Below are positions 38,707 to 47,100 of a DNA stretch of 64,000 nt, piece by piece. A program made the translations under genes and the position numbers. Each line of letters opens with the position of its first letter. The first letter of the stretch is position 1. The stretch comes from Polynucleobacter sp. MWH-Svant-W18 (GTDB lineage Bacteria; Pseudomonadota; Gammaproteobacteria; Burkholderiales; Burkholderiaceae). The notes under the pieces were generated by a model. That model saw nothing but the letters and a program-made list of their open reading frames with translations, was not told the origin of the DNA and made no database searches. Location of the stretch: the NCBI RefSeq assembly GCF_018687495.1, contig NZ_CP061293.1:372001-436000 (forward strand), written 5' to 3'.

Positions 38707-39750
38707 ATGAATCCAAGCTCAGCTCCAGTCGAAAAATCTCCGCACATTTTGATCTTGGGGATGGGCGGCACGATTGCAGGTTTGGCGCTAAACCCGGAGT
38801 TGAATCCAAGTATTTACCAGGCGGGAGAGTTGGGGGTGGAGGCCCTCTTAGAAAAGGTTAAACAGGCTATTCCAGAGAGGGTGAAACTGGTTTCTCGCCA
38901 GATAGCGAATATCGATAGCCGCGACTTAAGTGAAGAGCTGCTAACCCTATTGGGCCTAACTGTTAGGGAGGCACTGAGGGATCCAGCAGTGCAGGGCATT
39001 GTGATCACCCATGGAAGCGATACCGTTGAGGAAGCAGGTTTTTTCTTATCAGCAACTTGCGGCAAACTTGCTGAAAAATTTGGCAAAAGAGTGGTTTTTA
39101 CGGGCGCCATGCTCCCGGCAAATGCACCCCAGGCTGACGGACCCATAAACCTATTGGATGCCTTGAAATGGGCCTCAACTGCTCCAGAAAATTGTCCTGG
39201 TGGGATATTTGCGGTCTTTGCCGGCAAGGTTTGTCTGGCTCGAGATTTGGCAAAACGCCACACTTCGGCACTCAATGCCCCTTTAATGGATTCCCCATCA
39301 AGCCCTATTGGCCTGATCAACCCTTCTTGGTTATCTAGGCTAAAGGCTGTTGAGGCTGCCTGCGGCGAGGATTTACCAATTCCACAACAGTGGCCTTGGG
39401 TGGAAATTTTGACCAGTCATGCAGGCGCTAGACCTGAAATGATGGAATTTTTAATCCATTCTGAGGTTCAGGGTCTAGTGTTGGCGGGGACAGGTCTTGG
39501 CGGCCTGCATCAGGCCTGGAGCGAACCCTTAAAGCGCGCCGCAGCCAAAGGTTTGGCTTTAGTGAGAACTTCACGCACAGGCGCGGGTATGGTCATGGGT
39601 GATGCTGAGTTTGGTTTGGCAGCAGACAGCCTTTCTGCCCCTCGGGCGCGAATTGCGCTTCAACTCGCATTAAATGCTGCAAATGTCGATAAATCCCTGA
39701 CTTGGCAGGATTTTTTTGCTAGAATGGTGGTCTTGCCTGATTTTAGGTAA
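38707..39750 (+). CDS. ansA: L-asparaginase
   Basis: This 347-residue amidohydrolase converts asparagine to aspartate and ammonia. The first catalytic motif is GMGGTIAG (threonine nucleophile) and the second is [14 protein letters not shown], with the Asp-Thr pair; [15 protein letters not shown] is also conserved. There is no signal peptide, so a cytoplasmic location is likely. It is divergent from lexA, and the SOS box sits about 47 bases before it, so LexA might also affect it. Confidence 0.93.
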   Translation: MNPSSAPVEKSPHILILGMGGTIAGLALNPELNPSIYQAGELGVEALLEKVKQAIPERVKLVSRQIANIDSRDLSEELLTLLGLTVREALRDPAVQGIVITHGSDTVEEAGFFLSATCGKLAEKFGKRVVFTGAMLPANAPQADGPINLLDALKWASTAPENCPGGIFAVFAGKVCLARDLAKRHTSALNAPLMDSPSSPIGLINPSWLSRLKAVEAACGEDLPIPQQWPWVEILTSHAGARPEMMEFLIHSEVQGLVLAGTGLGGLHQAWSEPLKRAAAKGLALVRTSRTGAGMVMGDAEFGLAADSLSAPRARIALQLALNAANVDKSLTWQDFFARMVVLPDFR

Positions 39751-39812
39751 GTGCTGAAAAGCAGTTTTTAAAGTGTTGTACGTAATACCTACAATTTGTT
39801 ACTACCTTGTCA

Positions 39813-39861
39813 CACTGGCGCTAACTTTAAAACCATCGGAAGTTAGCAAGACGCCCAGGTG
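39813..39861 (+). promoter_or_regulatory. Candidate S6:S18 autoregulatory leader in rpsF mRNA
   Basis: A perfect 8-bp stem GCTAACTT/AAGTTAGC (39820-39827 and 39840-39847) sits inside an outer imperfect stem CACTGGC/GCCCAGGTG (39813-39861). It ends 23 bases before rpsF. The rpsF leaders of many bacteria bind the S6:S18 complex; whether this one has the required CCG bulge cannot be settled by eye. A TACAAT at 39790-39795 may be the promoter -10. Confidence 0.4.
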
Positions 39862-39884
39862 ACTTTATCCTTAAGGAGTGTTAG

Positions 39885-40259
39885 ATGCGTCATTATGAAA
39901 TCGTCTTTATCGTCCATCCGGACCAAAGCGAGCAAGTGCCTGCGATGATCGATCGCTACAAAGCTACATTAGCAGCTGCGGGCGGCAAAATCCATCGTAT
40001 GGAAGACTGGGGTCGTCGTCAGATGGCTTACATGATCGACAAGCTTGCTAAAGCCCACTACGTTTGCATGAACATTGAGTGCGACCAGAAAACTCTGGAA
40101 GAGCTCGAGCATGCGTTCAAATTTAACGATGCTGTTTTGCGTCACCTCATCATCAAGACTAAGAAAGCTGAAGTAGAGCCTTCCATCATGATGAAAGAAG
40201 TGCAACGTGAAGAGGCGCGCAAATCAGCTCAATCCGAAGCTCCTGTAGCAGCGGAATAA
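39885..40259 (+). CDS. rpsF: 30S ribosomal protein S6
   Basis: The 124-residue protein begins [19 protein letters not shown], a clear S6 start, and contains [17 protein letters not shown]. It binds S18 and 16S rRNA on the platform of the small subunit. A strong AAGGAG ribosome site precedes it. The order rpsF-priB-rpsR-rplI is the standard operon. Confidence 0.98.
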   Translation: MRHYEIVFIVHPDQSEQVPAMIDRYKATLAAAGGKIHRMEDWGRRQMAYMIDKLAKAHYVCMNIECDQKTLEELEHAFKFNDAVLRHLIIKTKKAEVEPSIMMKEVQREEARKSAQSEAPVAAE

Positions 40260-40318
40260 GTTAGAAATTTGAAGAGGAATACACGGACTAGAAAACGTAT
40301 CAGAGAAGCGGAGCGGCG

Positions 40319-40612
40319 TTGAATCATTTCACCCTCACTGCAATCTTGGTATCTAAAGACGCGATTCGATTTACACCAGCAGGAATACCGGTGATGCATT
40401 GCCAGCTAGAACATAGCGGTCAAGCAAACGAGGTAGGAGTGGCAAGGAAAATCTTGATGAGCGTTGAAGCCATTGCAATCGGTCCCATACAAAAGGATCT
40501 AGAGCAAATGGATTTAGGAACTGAGGCAGTGTTTGAAGGATTCTTAGCCCCGAAGACTCTACGTAATCAAAGACTCGTTTTCCATATTAACCACATTCAA
40601 TTGAAAAATTAA
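40319..40612 (+). CDS. priB: Primosomal replication protein N (PriB)
   Basis: The 97-residue OB-fold protein helps restart collapsed forks by stabilising PriA-DnaT-DNA. It is small and SSB-like ([29 protein letters not shown]). The start codon is TTG. Its position between rpsF and rpsR is diagnostic. The TTG start probably keeps PriB below the ribosomal proteins made from the same message. Confidence 0.93.
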   Translation: MNHFTLTAILVSKDAIRFTPAGIPVMHCQLEHSGQANEVGVARKILMSVEAIAIGPIQKDLEQMDLGTEAVFEGFLAPKTLRNQRLVFHINHIQLKN

Positions 40613-40625
40613 AGAGGAAATCATC

Positions 40626-40898
40626 ATGGCGTTTGGAAAGAAACCCGATTTCAAAAAGAAACCAGCTCAGAACCCATTGTTCAAGCGTAAACGTTATTGC
40701 CGTTTCACAGTTGGTGGCGTTGAGCAAATCGATTACAAGGATGTAGACACATTGAAGGACTTCATTGGCGAGAACGCCAAGATCACTCCTGCGCGTTTAA
40801 CAGGCACAAAAGCAAAATATCAGCGTCAGTTAGACACTGCTATTAAGCGTGCTCGTTTCTTGGCTTTATTGCCATTCTCCGATCAACACAAGAAATAA
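40626..40898 (+). CDS. rpsR: 30S ribosomal protein S18
   Basis: This 90-residue basic protein has [20 protein letters not shown] and the conserved core [17 protein letters not shown] with [14 protein letters not shown] at the end. It binds S6. GAGGAAA precedes the ATG. It is 13 bases after priB and 13 before rplI. Confidence 0.97.
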   Translation: MAFGKKPDFKKKPAQNPLFKRKRYCRFTVGGVEQIDYKDVDTLKDFIGENAKITPARLTGTKAKYQRQLDTAIKRARFLALLPFSDQHKK

Positions 40899-40911
40899 TT
40901 GGGAGCCCTCA

Positions 40912-41364
40912 ATGCAAATCATTCTTTTAGAAAAAGTAACAAACTTGGGCAACCTCGGCGACGTTGTACGCGTTAAAGACGGTTTCGCTCGTAATTTCTT
41001 AATCCCACAACGCAAAGCCCGTCGTGCTACTGAAGCAGCTATTGCTGATTTTGCGCTGCGTCGTGCTGAGTTGGAAAAATTGGCTGCTGAGAAATTGGCT
41101 GCAGCTGAAGCAGTTGGCATAAAGCTCAAAGACCTGGTTCTTGAAATTGGTCAAAAAGCAGGTGTTGACGGTCGTTTGTTTGGTTCCGTAACCAATCACG
41201 ATATCGCTGATGCGTTGAAAGCCAAAGGTTTCATGATTGAGAAAGCTTCTGTTCGTATGCCTACCGGCCCATTGAAGATGGTTGGTGATCACCCTGTAGC
41301 GGTTGCTGTTCATACCGATGTAGTGGCTGACATCACGATTCGTGTAGTTGGCGAGCAAGCGTAA
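40912..41364 (+). CDS. rplI: 50S ribosomal protein L9
   Basis: The 150-residue protein begins [19 protein letters not shown] and has [13 protein letters not shown], both diagnostic for L9, then the long connecting helix and C-terminal domain. GGGAG precedes this ATG; a longer frame starting inside rpsR is not the real gene. It closes the ribosomal operon and is followed by dnaB after 24 bases. Confidence 0.97.
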   Translation: MQIILLEKVTNLGNLGDVVRVKDGFARNFLIPQRKARRATEAAIADFALRRAELEKLAAEKLAAAEAVGIKLKDLVLEIGQKAGVDGRLFGSVTNHDIADALKAKGFMIEKASVRMPTGPLKMVGDHPVAVAVHTDVVADITIRVVGEQA

Positions 41365-41388
41365 GTTTTAGGTCTGTAAATTAGCCTC

Positions 41389-42828
41389 ATGGCTGAATCT
41401 CGTTCTCGTTCCCTGATGCCAAATCCCGGCATGATGGGTCCTGGGGATGCAGTCGTGCAGGCTTTAAAAGTCCCACCACACTCTGTAGAAGCCGAGCAAT
41501 CACTGCTCGGCGGTCTACTGATCGATAACACCGCCTGGGATCGTCTCGGTGGCGTGTTAACGGATAAAGATTTCTATCGTCCTGAGCATGCTTTGATCTA
41601 TAAGGTCATTGCCCGTTTGGTTGGTGACAATCATCCCGCTGACGTCATTACGGTTCATGATGCAATTAAATCTGAACAGGGTGGCGACTTAGTCAGTGTT
41701 GACTACCTAAATTCTCTGGCGCAAAACACACCTAGCGCTGCAAATATCAAAGGCTACGGCGACATCGTTCGTGACCGCAGTATTCTGCGTCGTTTAATTG
41801 AAGTTTCAGACAACATTGTTAATTCTGCTTTTGTACCAGAGGGTCGTTCAGTAAGAACGCTGTTGGATGAGGCTGAATCTCGTATTTTGCAAATCGGTGA
41901 AGAGGGTAGTCGCAAAGCGGATTACCTTGAAATCGAACCACTTCTAAGAACAGTAGTTGCTCGTATCGATGAGTTGTATAACCGCCAAGGTGGTAGCGAC
42001 ATTACGGGTATAGCTACTGGCTTTATTGATTTAGATAAGCAAACTAGCGGCCTGCAAAAAGGCGACCTCGTAATTGTTGCTGGAAGACCCTCGATGGGAA
42101 AAACGGCTTTCGCACTGAACATTGCCGAGAACGTTGCCTTGGCTGAAGGCTTACCGGTTGTAGTGTTTTCGATGGAAATGTCCGGAGAGCAATTGGCTTC
42201 CCGTTTACTGGGTTCAGTAGGGCGCGTTGATCAAAGCCGTATGCGTACCGGTAAGTTGCAAGATGATGAGTGGCCACGTGTTACTGATGCAATCGCTCGT
42301 TTAAGTAATACCCAAATTTTGATTGATGAGACTGGCTCTTTATCCAGTTTAGAGTTACGTGCCCGTGCCCGTAGAATTGCCAGAAACTTTGGCGGCACTT
42401 TAGGTCTAGTAGTGATTGATTACTTACAGTTGATGAGTGGTTCTGGTTCTGAAAATCGTGCCACTGAGATTTCTGAAATCTCTCGCTCACTCAAATCCCT
42501 CGCAAAAGAATTGCAATGCCCAGTAGTGGCACTCTCACAGTTAAATCGCGGCCTTGAGCAGCGCCCCAATAAACGCCCAATCATGTCTGATCTGCGTGAG
42601 TCAGGCGCTATCGAGCAAGATGCTGACTTGATTATGTTCATCTATCGTGATGAGGTATATCACCCAGACACGACTACCGATAAAGGGATGGCAGAGATCA
42701 TCATCGGTAAGCAACGTAACGGCCCAATCGGTACAGTACGTCTTAGCTGGCAAGGCCCATATACCAAGTTTGATAATCTGGCGATGGGGTCTATTGGTTA
42801 TTCTTCAGGTGGTTACGAGCCGTTTTAA
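41389..42828 (+). CDS. dnaB: Replicative DNA helicase DnaB
   Basis: The 479-residue hexameric helicase unwinds DNA at the replication fork and loads DnaG primase. The N-terminal domain starts at VPPHSVEAEQSLLGG. The RecA-like motor has Walker A GRPSMGKTAFALNIAENV, Walker B LVVIDYLQLM and the arginine-finger region. No intein is present in the Walker loop, unlike in some bacteria. A terminator hairpin follows at 42867-42890. Confidence 0.97.
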   Translation: MAESRSRSLMPNPGMMGPGDAVVQALKVPPHSVEAEQSLLGGLLIDNTAWDRLGGVLTDKDFYRPEHALIYKVIARLVGDNHPADVITVHDAIKSEQGGDLVSVDYLNSLAQNTPSAANIKGYGDIVRDRSILRRLIEVSDNIVNSAFVPEGRSVRTLLDEAESRILQIGEEGSRKADYLEIEPLLRTVVARIDELYNRQGGSDITGIATGFIDLDKQTSGLQKGDLVIVAGRPSMGKTAFALNIAENVALAEGLPVVVFSMEMSGEQLASRLLGSVGRVDQSRMRTGKLQDDEWPRVTDAIARLSNTQILIDETGSLSSLELRARARRIARNFGGTLGLVVIDYLQLMSGSGSENRATEISEISRSLKSLAKELQCPVVALSQLNRGLEQRPNKRPIMSDLRESGAIEQDADLIMFIYRDEVYHPDTTTDKGMAEIIIGKQRNGPIGTVRLSWQGPYTKFDNLAMGSIGYSSGGYEPF

Positions 42829-42866
42829 ATTCCTGCGACTAAATAAAACTACAGTAAGAAATAAAA

Positions 42867-42890
42867 AGCCTCGCAATGCGAGGCTTTTTT
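42867..42890. terminator. Bidirectional terminator after dnaB
   Basis: AGCCTCGCA-TGCGAGGCT with AAAAA on the left and TTTTT on the right. It ends dnaB and the convergent small secreted-protein gene. Confidence 0.9.
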
Positions 42891-42918
42891 CATCGAAGGA
42901 CAAAAATTTTAAATCGCT

Positions 42919-43185
42919 TTACTTGCCGCCTTCACACTTCTTGATCGAGGCAGCTTTGGCAGCACCATATAAAGGCTTGCCATCCTTGCTCACAGCTTTT
43001 ACTTCGCAATCATCGGGCTTGGCATCACCCATACATTTTTTGATGGAGGCATCCTTTGCTGCGCCATAGAGTGGCTTGCCGTCGTGACTAACTGCCTTGG
43101 CTTCACACGCAGCCTTATCAGCAAATGCAAAACTCGGAAATGCGAAACTCAATACAACACTCAATGCGATGATGATGTTCTTCAT
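42919..43185 (-). CDS. Small secreted two-repeat protein (PsiF-repeat-like)
   Basis: The 88-residue protein has a signal peptide (1-22, ending FAFADKA) and two tandem repeats, C27-C51 and C60-C84. Each reads Cys-E-x-KAVS-x-DGKPLYGAAK-x-A-SIKKC, so each begins and ends with cysteine. This resembles the PsiF repeat (phosphate starvation-inducible family). The four cysteines could form two disulfides in the periplasm. Function is unknown. The repeats differ at the DNA level, so the duplication is old. Confidence 0.75.
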   Translation of the reverse strand: MKNIIIALSVVLSFAFPSFAFADKAACEAKAVSHDGKPLYGAAKDASIKKCMGDAKPDDCEVKAVSKDGKPLYGAAKAASIKKCEGGK

Positions 43186-43275
43186 ATTGCTCCCTTTTAG
43201 TAAAAGACTGCGTTGAATGGCTACTTAAACACTCTAATCAATATTCAATTGTTTGTGAATATAGGGTAATCGATA

Positions 43276-43806
43276 TTAGGGGGCTATACGTCTAGCCTCA
43301 GTAAATTTAGCGGCCCAGTAAGGTGAGGTGATGTAATCAAGGCGAACCGTGCCACCTGCGCTCGGGGCATGTACAAATCTTCCTTGACCCACATAAATCC
43401 CTGCATGGGAATATTTTTCACCAGTGGTGTTGAAAAATACGAGGTCTCCTGGTGCTGGAGCTTGACCTTCAATGCTTCTGCCTTGGCTGCTCATCAGTTG
43501 AATCGTGCGAGGCAACTTAATGCCCGCTGCTTTGTTGTAAACGTAGACGATGAGCCCACTGCAATCAAAGCCACCTTTTGGGGTATTGCCACCATAACGG
43601 TAGGGCACATCCACCAAGCCCACAGCCGCAATCGAAATATCTTCGGTACCAACGCTGGTGTCTTGTTTAAATTGAGCAACTTTTGACGGACCTGAGTTAC
43701 CCCGAAAAACACTACAGCCACTGAGTACCAGCAGAGTACAAATAAAAATGCCGCACCCTATGAGAGTGCGGCATGAGAGGGTTTGCTTAGAGTGCGTCAG
43801 CAGCAT
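43276..43806 (-). CDS. NlpC/P60-family cell-wall peptidase, lipoprotein
   Basis: The 176-residue product has a lipobox LSGC (C31), so it is probably anchored in the outer membrane. The C40 peptidase domain has catalytic C82 (GGFDCSGLIVYVY), H134 (YSHAGIYVG) and H146 (RFVHAPS). Relatives (Spr/MepS, NlpC) cut peptidoglycan stem-peptide bonds. The ATG chosen overlaps the end of phoH by 20 bases, which suggests translational coupling; a GTG eight codons upstream is possible but would lengthen the overlap. Confidence 0.9.
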   Translation of the reverse strand: MLLTHSKQTLSCRTLIGCGIFICTLLVLSGCSVFRGNSGPSKVAQFKQDTSVGTEDISIAAVGLVDVPYRYGGNTPKGGFDCSGLIVYVYNKAAGIKLPRTIQLMSSQGRSIEGQAPAPGDLVFFNTTGEKYSHAGIYVGQGRFVHAPSAGGTVRLDYITSPYWAAKFTEARRIAP

Positions 43807-45433
43807 GATCCGCAAGACGTGAACGTTCACCGCGTGCCAGAGTCACATGCCCACCATGGCGCCAACCTTTGAAGCGGTCCACGACATAGGTAAGACCAGA
43901 TGAGCCTTCAGTTAAGTAAGGAGTATCGATCTGCGCAATGTTTCCTAGGCAAACAATCTTTGTTCCAGGACCCGCACGGGTAACGAGCGTTTTCATTTGC
44001 TTTGGCGTTAAGTTTTGCGCTTCATCAATAATGACGAACTTACTCACAAAGGTTCTGCCGCGCATAAAGTTCATGCTCTTGACCTTGATGCGCGAACGAA
44101 TGAGTTCTTGAGTTGCAGCGCGACCCCATTCGCCAGCATCGTCATTGCGCTGGAGCACTTCTAAGTTGTCATCGAATGCGCCCATCCATGGCTGCATTTT
44201 TTCTTCTTCGGTGCCCGGTAAGAAACCAATGTCCTCGCCTACTGGAACGGTTGCTCGAGTAATGATGATCTCGTTATAGCGTTTACTATCCAGCACTTGT
44301 TCTAGACCTGCAGCCAGCGCTAACAAGGTTTTACCAGTACCTGCTTGACCTAAAAGGGTCACAAAATCCACATCTGGGTTCATGAGCAAGTTCATGGCGA
44401 AGTTCTGTTCACGATTACGTGCAGTTACGCTCCAGACATTGTTTTTCTGATGAGAAAAGTCTCTGAGCGTTTGCAGGAGAGCCGTTTTGCCGTTGATCTC
44501 CCTAACATGGGCATAGAAGGGAGTGGAGCCATCCGGATTTTCTTGATACACAAATTGATTGACTAGCATGCTCGGTACTGCGGGACCAGTAACTCGGTAA
44601 TACATCGTGCCAGACTTAGAGTCAGCCCAACTTTCCATATCTTTGCCATGCTTAGGCCAGAAGTCAGCAGATAAAGCCATCACTCCGGAGTACATCAAGT
44701 CACGATCTTCTAATACTTGGTCATTGAAGTAATCTTCAGCAGGTAGACCAAGTGCACGCGCTTTAATACGCATATTGATATCTTTCGATACCAATACCAC
44801 TTCTTGACCATTGCGAGTTTTTTGTAACTCGCTCACTACGGCCAAAATCATGTTGTCACCTTTGCCCTCTGGGAGTCCCTCGGGCAAGGCTTGAGTGGCG
44901 AGTTTGGTTTGGAAGAAGAGGCGACCAGAAACATCTTGGTTACCAAGCTTGTTTAGGGGAATGCCATCATCTAATGTGCCACTAGTACCGGCAATCAACT
45001 GATCTAAAGATCTGCTGACTGTACGAGCATTACGTGCAACCTCAGTCATCCCTTTCTTGTGGTTGTCTAATTCCTCAAGAGTGGTCATCGGTAAATACAG
45101 ATCATGTTCAGAGAAGCGGAACAATGAACTAGGATCATGCATCAACACGTTGGTATCGAGGACGAACAAACTTGGGGGTCCAGTGCGCACAACGCGTTTA
45201 GGCTTAGCTGGTGCGGCAGCCTTATGCTCATGGCGAGCGGGACTACGATCCGCCTTAATTTTTTCCAAGGCTACTTCAGCTGCAGATAAATCTTCTGCCA
45301 CATCATTAGTCCAATCGGAAGTTTCCATCACTACTGGTTTTGCTGGGGCGGGACGTTTCTTCAAATCTGGAGTGTCTTTGCGACTGAGTTTTACTTGATC
45401 AGCAATTTGAGTTGGGATGGGTGGCAATGGCAT
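43787..45433 (-). CDS. PIN-domain/PhoH-family ATPase
   Basis: The 548-residue protein has an N-terminal PIN nuclease domain (about 85-240, FVLDTNVLMHDPSSLFRF with acidic residues) fused to a PhoH ATPase (about 320-548). Walker A is LLGQAGTGKTLLALAAG and Walker B is KFVIIDEAQNL. This is the PhoH2-type architecture, linked to RNA unwinding and cleavage. The ATG at 45433 has a TAGGAGAG ribosome site 6 bases before it. The frame extends further upstream but would read through the leader terminator. Confidence 0.9.
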   Translation of the reverse strand: MPLPPIPTQIADQVKLSRKDTPDLKKRPAPAKPVVMETSDWTNDVAEDLSAAEVALEKIKADRSPARHEHKAAAPAKPKRVVRTGPPSLFVLDTNVLMHDPSSLFRFSEHDLYLPMTTLEELDNHKKGMTEVARNARTVSRSLDQLIAGTSGTLDDGIPLNKLGNQDVSGRLFFQTKLATQALPEGLPEGKGDNMILAVVSELQKTRNGQEVVLVSKDINMRIKARALGLPAEDYFNDQVLEDRDLMYSGVMALSADFWPKHGKDMESWADSKSGTMYYRVTGPAVPSMLVNQFVYQENPDGSTPFYAHVREINGKTALLQTLRDFSHQKNNVWSVTARNREQNFAMNLLMNPDVDFVTLLGQAGTGKTLLALAAGLEQVLDSKRYNEIIITRATVPVGEDIGFLPGTEEEKMQPWMGAFDDNLEVLQRNDDAGEWGRAATQELIRSRIKVKSMNFMRGRTFVSKFVIIDEAQNLTPKQMKTLVTRAGPGTKIVCLGNIAQIDTPYLTEGSSGLTYVVDRFKGWRHGGHVTLARGERSRLADHAADAL

Positions 45434-45441
45434 GGACTCTC

Positions 45442-45603
45442 CTAAAAGAAAAAACCGCCATGCGGAGTGCATTGGCGGTTTATTACGAAACTGGTTGCAA
45501 TGATTTCTAAAAAACGGAGGGGGTTATTCCCCGAACCTGTTCTGAAATATTCAGGTTTCTGATTCAAACGGCTTGTCAGACTTTCCCGTCGTTTACGGTG
45601 CAT
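45442..45603 (-). CDS. Possible leader ORF upstream of phoH
   Basis: A 53-codon frame starts at ATG 45603 (MHRKRRESLTSRLNQKPEYF onward). It runs through the terminator-like hairpin at 45453-45480 and stops with TAG at 45442-45444, which is the first part of the phoH ribosome site TAGGAG. A candidate promoter (TTGCAA-N16-TAAAGT) would start almost at its ATG. There is no clear ribosome site and no known family, so it may be untranslated. Confidence 0.25.
   Translation of the reverse strand: MHRKRRESLTSRLNQKPEYFRTGSGNNPLRFLEIIATSFVINRQCTPHGGFFF
45446..45480 (-). terminator. Terminator-like hairpin in the phoH leader (candidate attenuator)
   Basis: On the minus strand AACCGCCA-atGC and GC-ATGGCGGTT form an 8-11 bp stem followed by TTTTTTCTTTT, a textbook intrinsic terminator. 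It ends only 13-20 bases before the phoH ATG, and is preceded by about 180 bases with no gene. A terminator in this position must be leaky or regulated for phoH to be expressed. Confidence 0.7.
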
Positions 45604-45665
45604 ATGAATTACTTTACCCCAAATTTTAGGGTTTGCAAGCACCTCGGAACAAATTGTTGTAAAAA

Positions 45666-46133
45666 TTACTTGGTAGCCTGGGCCGCTTGTAATACCTCTG
45701 TCACATGACCAGGAACTTTAAGTCCACGCCACTCTTTTACGAGCTTGCCAGAGGAGTCAAAAAGGAAGGTGCTACGCTCGACTCCACGGACCTGTTTGCC
45801 GTACATATTTTTCATTTTCATGACACCAAAGAGTTGGCAAAGCTTTTCTTCAGTATCGGCAACCAGTTCAAATGGCAGCTCTAATTTGCTGCGAAAATTA
45901 TCATGAGACTTGAGGCTATCGCGTGATACGCCAACGATCAAAGTATTGGCTTTAGTAAATGCCTCAATATTGTCACGAAACTCACCTGACTCAGCAGTGC
46001 AACCTGGAGTCATATCTTTAGGGTAAAAGTACAGCACCAATTTTTTGCCTTTAGCGGATGCGGGAGAAAAAGTCAGTCCTGATGTTGCAGGAATGGCGCA
46101 CTCTGGCATGGATTGACCGATAGCTACTGTCAT
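45666..46133 (-). CDS. bcp: Thioredoxin-dependent peroxiredoxin (Bcp/PrxQ family)
   Basis: This 155-residue peroxidase reduces peroxides using the peroxidatic cysteine C45 in MTPGCTAESGEF. The E. coli resolving cysteine at position 50 is G here; C99 (EEKLCQLFG) is the only other nearby cysteine apart from C12. A one-cysteine or atypical mechanism is likely. It follows arnD on the same strand after 37 bases and is followed by the phoH leader. Confidence 0.93.
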   Translation of the reverse strand: MTVAIGQSMPECAIPATSGLTFSPASAKGKKLVLYFYPKDMTPGCTAESGEFRDNIEAFTKANTLIVGVSRDSLKSHDNFRSKLELPFELVADTEEKLCQLFGVMKMKNMYGKQVRGVERSTFLFDSSGKLVKEWRGLKVPGHVTEVLQAAQATK

Positions 46134-46170
46134 GATGATCCTTTGTTATTTGCTACTAAGTAAGTCTAAA

Positions 46171-47088
46171 TTAGTGATTCTGAATAATCAGCTCGCCACT
46201 GCGGTTTGGTATTTCACCCCAGGTGACGGGTAACACGGCTATTTTATCGAGTTGCTTGGTCGCTTCCCAGGATTTATGCAGTTCACCCATAGTCACTAGA
46301 TCATGGCCTTGAGCTAGCCATCCAGCTAAGAGCCGTTCAAAGGCTGGCAATAGCTTTTGCCCCTCTAGTTCAGCATGTAAGGTGAAAACCTGATCATTGG
46401 GGTTGCTTTGCGTGATCTCTAAGAGTTTTTTGACTGCGCCGAATTCATCTGCGCCATTGATCCCAATGAGTTCATCAAAAGTGGGTAAGGTCGTGGGATA
46501 TTGCACATGCCTTGCTTTGCCTGCAGGTAGCGCCAATCGATACGGCATGAGATTGGGTTCAGCCCTGCCATCGGATGAGTAGGCGATACCCCATTGATCC
46601 AGTTGTTCAAATGCTACTTCGTTCATTTGCCAGCCAGCAGCACCATAAGTTACTGGCACATGACCAAAAATTTCAACGAAGCGATCCCAACTTTTTTGCA
46701 TCATTGCTTTGGTCCATGCGGAGTCTTGATCGCGCACTGCGTCTTGCCAAGCTACATGGTCCCAAGTATGAATACCAGTTTCATGACCGGCTTGGTCAAT
46801 TGCACGCATTTCTGCAGTAGCTTGTTTGCCAATATCTGGACCTGGTAGGAGGACACCATAGAGGAGGGTTTTAATGCCGTAGTGCTCAACGACAGAAGTA
46901 CGGCTCACTTTTTTCAGAAAGCCTGGGCGGAAGACCCGCTTTAAGGCCCAACCAGTATGGTCGGGACCCAGGCTAAACAAGAAGGTAGCCTTCAGGCCAA
47001 AGCGCTTGAGTGTGCGGGCTAGATTTGGGACACCTTCTTTGGTGCCACGTAAGGTATCAACATCAACCTTGAGAGCAATCTTTGCCAT
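46171..47088 (-). CDS. arnD: 4-deoxy-4-formamido-L-arabinose-phosphoundecaprenol deformylase ArnD
   Basis: The 305-residue polysaccharide deacetylase-fold enzyme removes formyl from the undecaprenyl-linked sugar, leaving L-Ara4N. It starts with KVDVDTLRGTKEGVPNLARTL, the ArnD version of the metal-binding Asp motif, and has HETGIHTWDHVAWQD, where the histidines bind the metal. The protein matches ArnD across its length. It lies 12 bases downstream of the ArnA dehydrogenase gene in the arn operon. Confidence 0.92.
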   Translation of the reverse strand: MAKIALKVDVDTLRGTKEGVPNLARTLKRFGLKATFLFSLGPDHTGWALKRVFRPGFLKKVSRTSVVEHYGIKTLLYGVLLPGPDIGKQATAEMRAIDQAGHETGIHTWDHVAWQDAVRDQDSAWTKAMMQKSWDRFVEIFGHVPVTYGAAGWQMNEVAFEQLDQWGIAYSSDGRAEPNLMPYRLALPAGKARHVQYPTTLPTFDELIGINGADEFGAVKKLLEITQSNPNDQVFTLHAELEGQKLLPAFERLLAGWLAQGHDLVTMGELHKSWEATKQLDKIAVLPVTWGEIPNRSGELIIQNH

Positions 47089-47100
47089 GAACCCCTGTAC

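Noticed and set aside
40849-40911. Longer L9 start inside rpsR
   Set aside because: L9 begins MQIILLEKV at 40912, with GGGAG upstream.
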